Source of the DNA: Candidatus Obscuribacterales bacterium
GTDB lineage: Bacteria > Cyanobacteriota > Vampirovibrionia > Obscuribacterales > Obscuribacteraceae
Assembly (NCBI GenBank): GCA_020050835.1
Contig: JAGVKB010000095.1
Location: forward strand, 1 to 64,000
Reading direction: 5' to 3'
Length of the DNA: 64,000 nucleotides
Positions 6,671-14,640 of the stretch are shown here, in pieces. Positions within the stretch are counted from its first letter, which is position 1. Each line of letters starts with the position of its first letter. The position numbers and the translations under genes were made by a program. The notes beneath the pieces are model-generated. The model saw only the letters and a program-made list of their open reading frames with translations. It did no database searches and was not told where the DNA came from.

Positions 6671-7936
6671 ATGGAAGAGATTGGTTGGCGAGTCAAGGCA
6701 GGCAACCCCGAAATCGACTCCGAAGAAAAACAAAATCTGACCCAAATCATGGCTATTCGCCAGCAAATCGATGAGCTGGACCACTCGATATCGCGGCTGC
6801 TTGCACAGAGGCTGGTGGTAGCGAGGCAGCTCACGCAAGCCAAGAACAAACTCGGCTGGCCGGTACAGGACAACGGTCGGGAAGCGGAGGTTCTAAAAAA
6901 GGTTGGAGCCTCCAGCACTGATGCGGAGATCGGGCAATCCGTACGAATTATCTACGAAACAATCATGGCTCAAAGTCGCCTACTTCAGGATCAAAGCCAA
7001 AGTAGCTCGACCTTAGAATCAGCTGTTTTACCAGCTTCCGCTCTCTTAACGGGAAAAGGGGCCGGCAAAACGCCGATATACTTCCCGCGTGTGTTAATTG
7101 TCGGACTGGGGTTAATCGGCGGGGCGCTCGCTTCCCAGATTAAACGAACCGTTCCTCAGACCGTCATTACCGGGGTGGACAGTCCGACTGTCCTTTCAGA
7201 GGCGCTCCGACAAGGAGTAATCGATATTGCCGACAGCGACCCTGTACAAGCGCTCACGAAGACTCAACTGATCATTTTGTCAGCCAACCCGGATCAAAAT
7301 CTGGTCTTACTGGAGCAGATTGCACCTCATTTGAGCCGCAGGCAGCTGATAATCGACGTAACCTCGACGAAAACAAACATCTGCCGAATGGCAGAACGTT
7401 TGAATCTAAGGGGAGCGGACTTCATCGGCGGACATCCGTTTTTCGGCAACGAGAAATCCGGTCTGGAAGGTTCGCGTGAGTTAGCTGTCGAGGGAAAGAC
7501 GTTCTGCCTGGTTCCGACCCTAAAGACATCGGAAATCTCATTGCGGCGCTTGTCGCGCTGGCTAACCGCTCTCCAGTTTAAAGTTGAAACCACCGATGCC
7601 ACTACTCACGATATCGCCACCGCAAAAATGAGTCATCTCGTTCAACTGCTGGCGGTAACGCTGGGAGCTGAAATCACCGACGGGCTTTCTCAAGAAGAGC
7701 TCAAGCAGCTGCTTAAGCTCTCCGGACCAAGCTTCGCTCAAACAGCTCGACTGATGTCCAGCCCGGCGAAACTCTGGAGCGAGATCGTCTTGCAAAATAG
7801 CGACGCAGTCTCGGAAGCTCTGGGAAGTTTCACACAACGCTTGAAGAAGCTCAGAACCGCAGTCCAAACTGGCGATCAAAAGGTGATCGCTGAGCTATTC
7901 GAAAGGGCGAGTGCGATTCCGCCCAACTGCCCTTAA
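6671..7936 (+). CDS. tyrA: Chorismate mutase-prephenate dehydrogenase fusion
   Basis: A 421-residue bifunctional enzyme of tyrosine synthesis. Residues about 18-105 are an AroQ-type chorismate mutase ([26 protein letters not shown]...). Residues about 130-415 are prephenate dehydrogenase, with the dinucleotide-binding [11 protein letters not shown], the [10 protein letters not shown] segment and the catalytic-region [12 protein letters not shown]. No C-terminal ACT domain is visible, so feedback by tyrosine may be weak or act otherwise. The ATG at 6671 has GGGAGG upstream; a TTG at 6653 would overlap aroF. Together with aroF it forms an attenuator-controlled operon that channels carbon towards chorismate, prephenate and tyrosine. 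Confidence 0.93.
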   Translation: MEEIGWRVKAGNPEIDSEEKQNLTQIMAIRQQIDELDHSISRLLAQRLVVARQLTQAKNKLGWPVQDNGREAEVLKKVGASSTDAEIGQSVRIIYETIMAQSRLLQDQSQSSSTLESAVLPASALLTGKGAGKTPIYFPRVLIVGLGLIGGALASQIKRTVPQTVITGVDSPTVLSEALRQGVIDIADSDPVQALTKTQLIILSANPDQNLVLLEQIAPHLSRRQLIIDVTSTKTNICRMAERLNLRGADFIGGHPFFGNEKSGLEGSRELAVEGKTFCLVPTLKTSEISLRRLSRWLTALQFKVETTDATTHDIATAKMSHLVQLLAVTLGAEITDGLSQEELKQLLKLSGPSFAQTARLMSSPAKLWSEIVLQNSDAVSEALGSFTQRLKKLRTAVQTGDQKVIAELFERASAIPPNCP

Positions 7937-7941
7937 TATAA

Positions 7942-8184
7942 GAGTATCAAGACGTTCGTTCTGCTTTTGCCCTGGCTTTCGATGCCGGCAAGCAGAAGGA
8001 GTTTGCCGACGCCATAAACGCTCAGATGGAAAGCTTGACCGGAACAAAAGATACTCAGTTGAGCGTTGAGCACAAGTCACATTTTCTCTTCGGGATTGAA
8101 GAAGACCTCTTACAAATGGGCCACCGAGACAAGAGTGGCGGAGTAACACACAATACTCTCCTCATTCGTAAATGGAACAGGTAG
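7942..8184 (+). pseudogene. Open coding-like fragment without a start codon
   Basis: Directly after the tyrA stop an 80-codon frame reads EYQDVRSAFALAFDAGKQKE... and ends ...THNTLLIRKWNR before TAG at 8182. The composition is like a globular protein, but the first ATG is about 30 codons in and has no ribosome binding site. It looks like the C-terminal remnant of a gene truncated by deletion next to tyrA. I do not recognise the family. The remaining bases up to 8264 show nothing else. Confidence 0.35.
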
Positions 8185-8264
8185 TAATCGTGTGGACTCT
8201 TGATCCACTAGAGATTGCTGCCGGTCAACAAGCCCCTTCAAAGTTCTCGACTGAACGAAGCGAC

Positions 8265-9050
8265 CTAGGTTATGCCACCGATATTGGTGCGTGTCCGATT
8301 GTAGACATACAGACAAGAACCCAAACCTAGTTGGCAAAGCAGAACAGCCACTCTAATGCCAATCGGCGGAATACCGGCGGCGCCCGGAATCGCCAAAAGC
8401 GCACCGAAGAGCAGCGAGCCGACGGCGAGCTCAAACAGGCGTCGTCGGACCCTCTTTTCTTTCAGCCACTCCAGTTGAGAGAGCCCTGTGCGCGAGACGA
8501 CGGACTCTCCAATCACGGCCGCCGTAACGCTCGCCCCGAGAAGTAGAGCGAATTCCAGCAACGCCACAGTCAAGTTCGCAAGTGCTGTTCCCACCTCGGA
8601 GATAAACAGGCAGCGGGCTAGAACCAACAAAATCACGCTGGACAGTATGCCGGCAAACAGAGACCGCCAGAAGCGTCCACGGCAGACGGCTGTCGCCTGC
8701 GATAAAATCCCGGGGCAGATAGACCAAGCCAAAATACCGACTCCGAAGCAGAACAAGAATGAGGGCAGAAACGGCTTGCGATCGCCGGCCCAAGCTCGAA
8801 AGGCGAGCAGCGGGCGCCGCTTGGGATCGAGATCGATTTTCTTCTTGCCTAACCACTCCGGCAACGGCAGCGGAAGATGCAACAGCTTGAGCTCCTCATC
8901 GACAGTTATCTCCGGTCTGTCCGCTTGCACGCCATTCGGCAGTGGCTGCTCCGATACCTGGGCCGAACAAGTAAGCATGAAACATCCAGCCGCAAATGCC
9001 AGCGCCAGGGCTATAAAGATCAGCAATCGTTGTCCAGCAGGGTTTTTCAT
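8265..9050 (-). CDS. Membrane protein of unknown function in the ECF sigma operon
   Basis: A 261-residue protein that starts with a lipoprotein-like or cleavable signal segment (LLIFIALALAFAAGCFMLTCSA). Then comes a soluble stretch of about 65 residues, with a Pro/Leu-rich PLPLPEWLGKKK. Four to five hydrophobic helices follow, roughly residues 95-115, 128-150, 155-180, 207-230 and 235-250. Its ATG overlaps the end of the putative anti-sigma gene (ATGA-type overlap), so it is co-translated with it. I do not recognise the family. Position suggests a membrane partner or sensor for the sigma/anti-sigma pair. Confidence 0.7.
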   Translation of the reverse strand: MKNPAGQRLLIFIALALAFAAGCFMLTCSAQVSEQPLPNGVQADRPEITVDEELKLLHLPLPLPEWLGKKKIDLDPKRRPLLAFRAWAGDRKPFLPSFLFCFGVGILAWSICPGILSQATAVCRGRFWRSLFAGILSSVILLVLARCLFISEVGTALANLTVALLEFALLLGASVTAAVIGESVVSRTGLSQLEWLKEKRVRRRLFELAVGSLLFGALLAIPGAAGIPPIGIRVAVLLCQLGLGSCLYVYNRTRTNIGGIT

Positions 9051-9493
9051 TAGCTTCCAGCCACTTCACCGCTTGCGGACGGCGCAGTCAGCACTACTTT
9101 GAGCACGGCCACCGCTGCTACACCGGCAAACCATGCCAATAAGCCCGAGACGCTCTCAAACGATTCGAGCGCCACGAAAGCAACGGTCAGACCGAGCACG
9201 ATGGCTGTCAGCACAACTTCCTTCACAGTTATGCTCGCCTTCCGCTCCGTCTCTACCGCCACAAGAATGCGCTGAGTCAGCGCCTCTGGCACGTCAAATT
9301 GCGGTATTACCGAAGCAGCCGCAATCAAATCCATCGTGTGCTCGCACCAGACTCTACAACTAGCGCACGAACTCAGCTGCTTCTCAATTTCGGAGCTGCT
9401 TGTCAGGTCTGCCAGCTGCGCTCCGGAATCGAGCTTCGTCTCCAGGGAAGACCTGAGAGTCTTGCAGTCATGACAGTTATTAGCTTCGGTCAT
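9050..9493 (-). CDS. Putative anti-sigma factor (membrane-bound, Cys motif)
   Basis: A 147-residue protein with a soluble N-terminal half containing C-H-D-C and, about 35 residues later, SSCASCRVWCEH. This Cys/His arrangement is reminiscent of zinc-finger anti-sigma (ZAS-like) domains. Two hydrophobic helices follow (about residues 90-110 and 115-135). It begins 14 bp after the ECF sigma gene, and AAGGAGG precedes the ATG at 9493. The frame opens slightly further upstream, but the ribosome binding site fixes the start. By analogy with many ECF systems it should hold the sigma factor at the membrane. The anti-sigma role rests on position and the Cys motif. Confidence 0.65.
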   Translation of the reverse strand: MTEANNCHDCKTLRSSLETKLDSGAQLADLTSSSEIEKQLSSCASCRVWCEHTMDLIAAASVIPQFDVPEALTQRILVAVETERKASITVKEVVLTAIVLGLTVAFVALESFESVSGLLAWFAGVAAVAVLKVVLTAPSASGEVAGS

Positions 9494-9506
9494 TTCAATC
9501 ACCTCC

Positions 9507-10205
9507 TTACAAATCAGAACCGGACATCCTTTCCGCTAGCACTGCTTTCAACTTCTCGCGAATACGGAAAAGCAGCGATTTGATAGTTGTCTCACTTTCA
9601 CCGGTAATTGTCGCGATCTCCTCATAGGAGAGATCGTGCTGATATCTCAAGATGAAGAACTGCCGGTGGCGCGCCGACAGGCTGCCGAGCGCATCCAACA
9701 GCATCGCCTGGGACAATCGCCAGGCCACCTCTGCCTCGACGTCTTGCTTGGCCGGAGGCTCGAGCGCGGGATTCTCCTCGAGCAGTTGATCGAGCGAGCC
9801 GGAGTCCTTCTTGTCCCTTACATAATTAAGTGCTGTATTGGAGGCTATCCGCAAAAGCCAGGGCTTGAAGCTAACTTCTTGTCGAAACGAACCAAGCGCT
9901 TTGAAAGCCTTCAGAAATGTCTCCTGCGTAAGATCGGCCGCCGTCTCATGACTGAGCACCATCTGATAAAGCACGTTGTAAACCAGCTTCTGGTAACGGC
10001 GCACGAGCGTTTCGTAGGCTTTGCCGTCGCCTGACAATGTCAGGCCAACCAGCCTGCCATCGCCGTCTGCTTCTGTCTGCCTACTTTCCTGAGCGATATC
10101 CATCGAAAGTGACGGTCTACAATTCGCGTGCATTGCTGGCGCCGCACCGGCGCACTTTCCCACCGTTTCCACTAGAATTGTTCCCAGCCCATGAAGATTC
10201 AGCAT
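9507..10205 (-). CDS. ECF-family RNA polymerase sigma factor (RpoE-like)
   Basis: A 232-residue protein. Region 2 is clear (AYETLVRRYQKLVYNVLYQM, DLTQETFLKAFKAL, FKPWLLRIASNTALNYVR), as is region 4 (LSARHRQFFILRYQHDLSYE, then a helix-turn-helix ESETTIKSLLFRIREKLK). There is no region 3 of the housekeeping type. ATG 10205 has GAGGAG five bases upstream, giving a 34-residue N-terminal extension before the sigma domain; an internal ATG at 10103 would remove it but has a poor ribosome binding site. It lies between the Spy-like gene and the anti-sigma gene. Likely directs transcription of an envelope-stress regulon, including its own operon. Confidence 0.9.
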   Translation of the reverse strand: MLNLHGLGTILVETVGKCAGAAPAMHANCRPSLSMDIAQESRQTEADGDGRLVGLTLSGDGKAYETLVRRYQKLVYNVLYQMVLSHETAADLTQETFLKAFKALGSFRQEVSFKPWLLRIASNTALNYVRDKKDSGSLDQLLEENPALEPPAKQDVEAEVAWRLSQAMLLDALGSLSARHRQFFILRYQHDLSYEEIATITGESETTIKSLLFRIREKLKAVLAERMSGSDL

Positions 10206-10269
10206 GCACGCTCCTCAAATTCGGTCTGCAATCGCGCCCGCCGGAGCCGGCAACCGGCGAGCACAATTG

Positions 10270-10863
10270 TTACTTACCGAAGTTCAATTGGTCGGGGATT
10301 AATTGACCGACCACTCTTCGTCCGGGCATCAGGCTGCCAATCATTCGGTGCGGCTTGAAATCGCCGCTTACGAACCCACGAATTCGGTCTGAGACCTGGT
10401 GTCGTTGCGCAGGCGTGAGCTCAGCGCGCACTTTAAGTGCAGTTGTGAGCCGACCATCAGCCAATTGATCTCGAATTCCCTTCACGACGGCAACCTGCTG
10501 TGAGATTTGAGCGTCGGTAGCATCATCCTTGTCCATCAAATCGGTCAGAACAAGGACTTCCTGCCGGAGCTTCTCTCGCATGGGGCGAGTAGCGGTGAGG
10601 CGATTCTCCAGGATGGAAGAGAGCTTGCCTCGTTGAGTGTCAGTAGCATCGATTCGATTGAAGAATCGCTTTTCAAAATGCTTCAACATAGACTCTTCGA
10701 AGCTCTGATCGATCAATGGATCTTCGGATTTTGCTCCGGCGACAACCATTGCATCATCTCGGTCGGCTGCAAAGGCCGGACCGGCAGACCGTCCAATTCC
10801 CATGACCAGTACCGCTACGGTCAAGATTGAAATCGGTCTAAAAATGTCTGTTTTACCTTTCAT
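10270..10863 (-). CDS. Spy/CpxP-like periplasmic protein (LTXXQ type)
   Basis: A 197-residue protein starting at ATG 10863, supported by GGAGG upstream. It has a typical signal peptide ending AGPAFA|ADRD. The mature part is helical and charged, with ATDTQRGKLSSILENRLTA and ELTPAQRHQVSDRIRGF, the L-T-P-A-Q/R pattern of the Spy/CpxP/ZraP family of stress chaperones and sensors. It is the first gene of a minus-strand operon with the sigma factor, putative anti-sigma factor and a membrane protein. It may sense misfolded protein or metal in the periplasm. The family is probable; its sensing role is inferred. Confidence 0.75.
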   Translation of the reverse strand: MKGKTDIFRPISILTVAVLVMGIGRSAGPAFAADRDDAMVVAGAKSEDPLIDQSFEESMLKHFEKRFFNRIDATDTQRGKLSSILENRLTATRPMREKLRQEVLVLTDLMDKDDATDAQISQQVAVVKGIRDQLADGRLTTALKVRAELTPAQRHQVSDRIRGFVSGDFKPHRMIGSLMPGRRVVGQLIPDQLNFGK

Positions 10864-11171
10864 GACTAACCTCCGTGTGTTTGCTCGCATCTTCCATCCG
10901 CAAACATATACACGGCGGCGACCAAAAGGTTTCGCTCCGGTCGGTCGCTTTCGGTAAGCCCACACCAAAACAGGAGGCAGTGCCTGGAGCGTTGTCTTTC
11001 GGCTCGAGTTACAGACGACTACAGCCGCAACATCGCTACCAGCTTCTTATTAAAGGACTCCTTTCTCAAGCTTCCGGCAAAGGCGAGTACTTTGACCTGA
11101 GTGTCCAGCTTAGAGTCTCCTCTCTAGAGAAAGTCCGGATTCACAGAGTAAAAATGATCGCCACAAGCACT
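10864..11171. other. Non-coding stretch upstream of the sigma operon
   Basis: About 300 bp between the Spy-like gene start and the pheA stop. On the minus strand it must carry the promoter of the sigma operon. A GAAACC followed after 18 nt by TGTATA (about 10911-10940, read leftwards) is a weak ECF-promoter-like candidate. I see no convincing gene; a plus-strand frame here has no ribosome binding site and runs into pheA. Confidence 0.4.
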
Positions 11172-12044
11172 TCACAGGGTCCACGGCCGATAGCGTCCCA
11201 ACAACCGATAAGATTCTGAGCTGTCTTTGAGTACTCGCACCACGCTTGCATCTTGATCTTGACCATCCAGCTCGATGTCGACGAAGAAACGATAATGCCA
11301 GGCAGCTTGCGGAATCGGGCGCGACTCTATCTTGGTGAGATTGAGCTCCAGACCGGCCAAGCGGGTCAACAGCTTGGCTAACGATCCGGGCTGATGCGGC
11401 AGCTCCACCGCACAGGAGATCTTGTAAGGCGGTTTGGGCAATTCTTTTGGACTGTCCGGATTGTGATCGAGCTTTGAAATGATACCGAACCTGGTGGTAT
11501 TTTCGGGATAATCCTCGACGTTTGCCTTAAGCACCACCAGTCCGTGTTCATCGGCGGCAGCTTCGCCAGCAAGCGCCGCCAGAGCGAAGTCATTTTTCTC
11601 ACGCACGTAGCGAGCGGCCCCGCTGGTGTCGAAATGCGCTACCGGGCGGACACCGGCCAGCTCTTTGAAGAGATTTCGGCACTGATCCAAAGCTGCTGGG
11701 TGCGAGTAGATTTCGGAGAGTTTCGCTATATCTGTACCTTCCAGGCCGATCAGGTGATGGTGAATCGGCATTGACACCTCGCCGATGATTGTCACATCGC
11801 TCGCCCAGAGCAGATCGTAATTGGCAGTAATCGAACCGATCGAGGAATTCTCCAGCGGCACGACGCCGAATTGGCAATAGCCACCAACTACTCTTTCGAA
11901 CATCTCGACAAATGTATTGCAGGGAGTAAATGCCGCCTTGCCTTCGTAACCGAGAGTGCGGGCGAAGAGCTGTCCGGCGCTGTGGCTGAAGGCACCGGGA
12001 ACTCCCTGAAATGCGAACTTCGGACTGGTATCCGTCAAAGTCAT
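11172..12044 (-). CDS. pheA: Prephenate dehydratase
   Basis: Converts prephenate to phenylpyruvate for phenylalanine synthesis. The 290-residue protein has FQGVPGAFSHSA, VVPLENSSIGSI, HPAALDQCR and the catalytic NTTRFGII in the dehydratase domain. A C-terminal ACT domain follows (CAVELPHQPGSLAKLL, LTKIESRPIPQAAWHYRFFVD), which normally binds phenylalanine for feedback inhibition. There is no chorismate mutase domain; that activity is supplied by the fusion at 6671-7936. ATG 12044 overlaps the aroB stop (ATGA), giving a translationally coupled aroC-aroB-pheA operon. Confidence 0.95.
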   Translation of the reverse strand: MTLTDTSPKFAFQGVPGAFSHSAGQLFARTLGYEGKAAFTPCNTFVEMFERVVGGYCQFGVVPLENSSIGSITANYDLLWASDVTIIGEVSMPIHHHLIGLEGTDIAKLSEIYSHPAALDQCRNLFKELAGVRPVAHFDTSGAARYVREKNDFALAALAGEAAADEHGLVVLKANVEDYPENTTRFGIISKLDHNPDSPKELPKPPYKISCAVELPHQPGSLAKLLTRLAGLELNLTKIESRPIPQAAWHYRFFVDIELDGQDQDASVVRVLKDSSESYRLLGRYRPWTL

Positions 12045-13192
12045 AGCATATCGGCTACTTCAGATAGCGGCATATTCGCTTCGAAATCTACCAGACCAAG
12101 GCGAGTATGCGGCAGAATGAACTTGAGCGACTTGCCCTGACGCTTCTTGTCAAAACCGATCGCCTTGACGAGCTTGTCCTTCGGCAAGTCATCAGGGATT
12201 GCCATCGGGAGCCCGAGCTTCTTCAAAAGTGCCTCGACCCTTTTCAAGCTTTCCTTGTCAATTTTCTTTTTAAGAACGCTCGCTCTCAAAGCAAACGCCA
12301 GCCCAATCGAGACGGCTTCACCATGCGTGAGCTTGTATTGTGATACATTCTCCACAGCATGCCCGATCGTGTGCCCGAGATTCAAACAACGCCTCAATCC
12401 AAGCTCCTGAGGGTCTTTTCCGACGACCGACAGCTTGATTTTGATGCAGCTTGAAATCAGTCCGGGCAACAGCGGATTATCATAAGCGAAAGCGCTGTTG
12501 AAGTTCTTCTCCATCAGATCCAAAAGCGGCTTGGGACCAGGATCGTAGCCGGTATTGAGCCCGACAGTTTCTTCGATCAAAGCATATTTGATCATCTCCG
12601 ACAGACCGGAGACGAACTGTCGAGGAGCCAGAGTCGACAGGATCTCGGGATCAACCAGAACCGCTTTAGGAAAGTAAAACGTCCCGGCCAAATTCTTTCC
12701 GCTCGGCAGATTGATGGCAGTCTTGCCTCCAATCGCAGCATCGACCTGAGCCAACAGAGTCGTTGGAATAGAGACAAAATTGAGACCACGCAGGTAAGTG
12801 GAGGCGACGAATCCGGCCAGGTCGCTGACCGCTCCACCGCCAAGAGCTACCACCGTATCCTTGCGGTCAAAGCCTCTGTCTTGTAGATCTTCCCAAACTC
12901 TCAAGAGCGTTTCAGTCGATTTGCAAGCTTCACCATCAGGCACCTCGAGAGTGGATACCTGGTATTCGTCGGACGTCAATGTGGACATTATCTCTGAGAA
13001 CCAGTGTGCCGCCATGTATGGCTGAGCGATCATCAGGACCTTTTTACCGGCGCCCATCTGTCCGAGAATAGCCGGCAACCTTCGCCGGGCACCAACTCCG
13101 ACGTCTACTCTGGAACGAACATCCAACTGGGTGTTCCAGGAGATAGTAACCACCGGCCCGCTATGGCGGGATTTGTGCTTAATAACGCTCAT
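12041..13192 (-). CDS. aroB: 3-dehydroquinate synthase
   Basis: Second step of the shikimate pathway, using NAD and a divalent metal to cyclise DAHP. The 383-residue protein has the NAD-binding GGGAVSDLAGFVAS, the YLRGLNFVSIPTTLLAQVDA stretch, GGKTAINLPSGKNLAG, the metal-ligand Glu in SEMIKYALIE, and the metal-ligand His in LNLGHTIGHAVE and LTHGEAVSIG. It overlaps aroC at its start and pheA at its end by four bases each. Confidence 0.96.
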   Translation of the reverse strand: MSVIKHKSRHSGPVVTISWNTQLDVRSRVDVGVGARRRLPAILGQMGAGKKVLMIAQPYMAAHWFSEIMSTLTSDEYQVSTLEVPDGEACKSTETLLRVWEDLQDRGFDRKDTVVALGGGAVSDLAGFVASTYLRGLNFVSIPTTLLAQVDAAIGGKTAINLPSGKNLAGTFYFPKAVLVDPEILSTLAPRQFVSGLSEMIKYALIEETVGLNTGYDPGPKPLLDLMEKNFNSAFAYDNPLLPGLISSCIKIKLSVVGKDPQELGLRRCLNLGHTIGHAVENVSQYKLTHGEAVSIGLAFALRASVLKKKIDKESLKRVEALLKKLGLPMAIPDDLPKDKLVKAIGFDKKRQGKSLKFILPHTRLGLVDFEANMPLSEVADML

Positions 13193-14487
13193 TCAGAATC
13201 CGCCTCCAAATCTGCTGCGGTAGCCGATCTTTCGGCCCGCGGCTGGGTCTCAATCTCCGGTTTAACACCATGATTCGGCATTCGACAGTGCTCGAGATAC
13301 TTCTGATAAGAGTACTTGATGTCTGCCAAGGTATCCCCACCAAACTTATCAATGAACTCACGTGCCAGAACAAAGGCTACCATTGCTTTACATACCACCG
13401 AGGCAGCAGAAATCGCACACACGTCAGATCTTTCGAAATGGGCAATATCGGCTTTGAACTCGGGATAGGAAACAGACGGCAGACCTTTGCGCAGGGTCGG
13501 AATCGGCTTCATATATGCGCGAATCTGCAGGCGCTCACCATTTGTCATGCCGCCCTCGATGCCACCGGCATGGTTGGAAGTGCGCTTGAACGGCAGCCCA
13601 AGATGGGAATCATCAGTATCACTGGGAACGATCGGATCATGAACGGTCGACCCGCTCCGGCTGGCATTATCCACCCCATCGCCAACTTCGACCGCCTTAA
13701 TAGCCTGTACACTCATCAAAGCCTGAGCCAGCAGTCCATCCAGCCGACCATCCCATTGAGTGTATGTCCCCAAGCCGACCGGTAGGCCATCAGCCAAGAC
13801 CTCGACCACCCCTCCCAGACTATCGCCTTCTTGCCAGGTCGTTTTTATCAGACTGATCATCGCCGCCTCAGCATCACTGTCAGAGCAAAACATTTCAGAG
13901 GCCAGAACCGCTCTGTCGAGATCGCTCAGGCTGACCTTACGCGAAACCGGCTGCGCCTTAACAGAGCCAACCTGAAGGACGTGCGCTGCCATCGCCACGC
14001 CGAATTGCTCCAGAAATTGCAAACAAAGCGCTCCGACCGCCACCCGAGCGGCTGTCTCTCGGGCCGATGCTCGCTCCAGGACGTCACGTATGTCACGCTG
14101 CCGAAACTTCAAGGTGCCGGGCAGGTCGGCATGCCCTGGTCGAAACCGGGTGATCGCCCTCTTTTCCAGTTGCTGCGCGGCATCCGGACAAAGCGGATCG
14201 ATTGCCTCGGCCGACATGACATGCCTCCAATTTTCCCAATCTCTGTTTTTGATGCTCAGTCCGAGAGGTGCACCAGATGTAATACCATGCCGGACACCGC
14301 CGACGATCTCCACTTTGTCGGTTTCAATCTTCTGGCGAGAACCGCGGCCATAGCCCTGCTGTCTCCGCCAAAGCTCATGATTCAATCGATCGATGTCTAC
14401 CGGCAGCCCGGCTGGAATGCCATCGAGAATGGCTATCAAGGCCGGTCCATGAGATTCTCCGGATGTCAAAAAACGCAATCTAGACAT
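13189..14487 (-). CDS. aroC: Chorismate synthase
   Basis: Last common step of aromatic biosynthesis; removes phosphate from EPSP using reduced FMN. Recognisable stretches are RFLTSGESHGPALIAILDG, RRQQGYGRGSRQKIETD, RPGHADLPGTLKF, RDVLERASARETAARVA and GGIEGGMTNGE. The ATG at 14487 has GGAG at a suitable distance; the open frame reaches 14514 but the family starts here. The C-terminus extends about 40 residues beyond the usual end with a charged, low-complexity tail. First gene of the aroC-aroB-pheA operon, divergent from aroA. Confidence 0.95.
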   Translation of the reverse strand: MSRLRFLTSGESHGPALIAILDGIPAGLPVDIDRLNHELWRRQQGYGRGSRQKIETDKVEIVGGVRHGITSGAPLGLSIKNRDWENWRHVMSAEAIDPLCPDAAQQLEKRAITRFRPGHADLPGTLKFRQRDIRDVLERASARETAARVAVGALCLQFLEQFGVAMAAHVLQVGSVKAQPVSRKVSLSDLDRAVLASEMFCSDSDAEAAMISLIKTTWQEGDSLGGVVEVLADGLPVGLGTYTQWDGRLDGLLAQALMSVQAIKAVEVGDGVDNASRSGSTVHDPIVPSDTDDSHLGLPFKRTSNHAGGIEGGMTNGERLQIRAYMKPIPTLRKGLPSVSYPEFKADIAHFERSDVCAISAASVVCKAMVAFVLAREFIDKFGGDTLADIKYSYQKYLEHCRMPNHGVKPEIETQPRAERSATAADLEADSE

Positions 14488-14524
14488 TACTAGCGCTCCA
14501 GACGATTGCCTCACAACAGCACGT

Positions 14525-14538
14525 AGCTTACGTAAGCT
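14525..14538. promoter_or_regulatory. Perfect 14-bp palindrome between aroC and aroA
   Basis: AGCTTACGTAAGCT is a perfect inverted repeat in the roughly 150-bp divergent spacer between aroC and aroA. ACAGC is on the left and GCTGT on the right, extending the dyad imperfectly. The location suits a dimeric repressor or activator controlling both directions. No known operator consensus is claimed. Confidence 0.45.
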
Positions 14539-14640
14539 GTGCCTTTCACACCACCATGTTGAAAGAGACTAAGCTATACTTTGACATCCGGTCCAGCCAA
14601 TCGCGCGGAGACTCTCCACGATCTATACCCTTGTTAACAA

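Noticed and set aside
10875..11219. 114-residue plus-strand frame between the Spy-like gene and pheA
   Set aside because: No start signal, runs antisense into pheA, and has no protein-like pattern.
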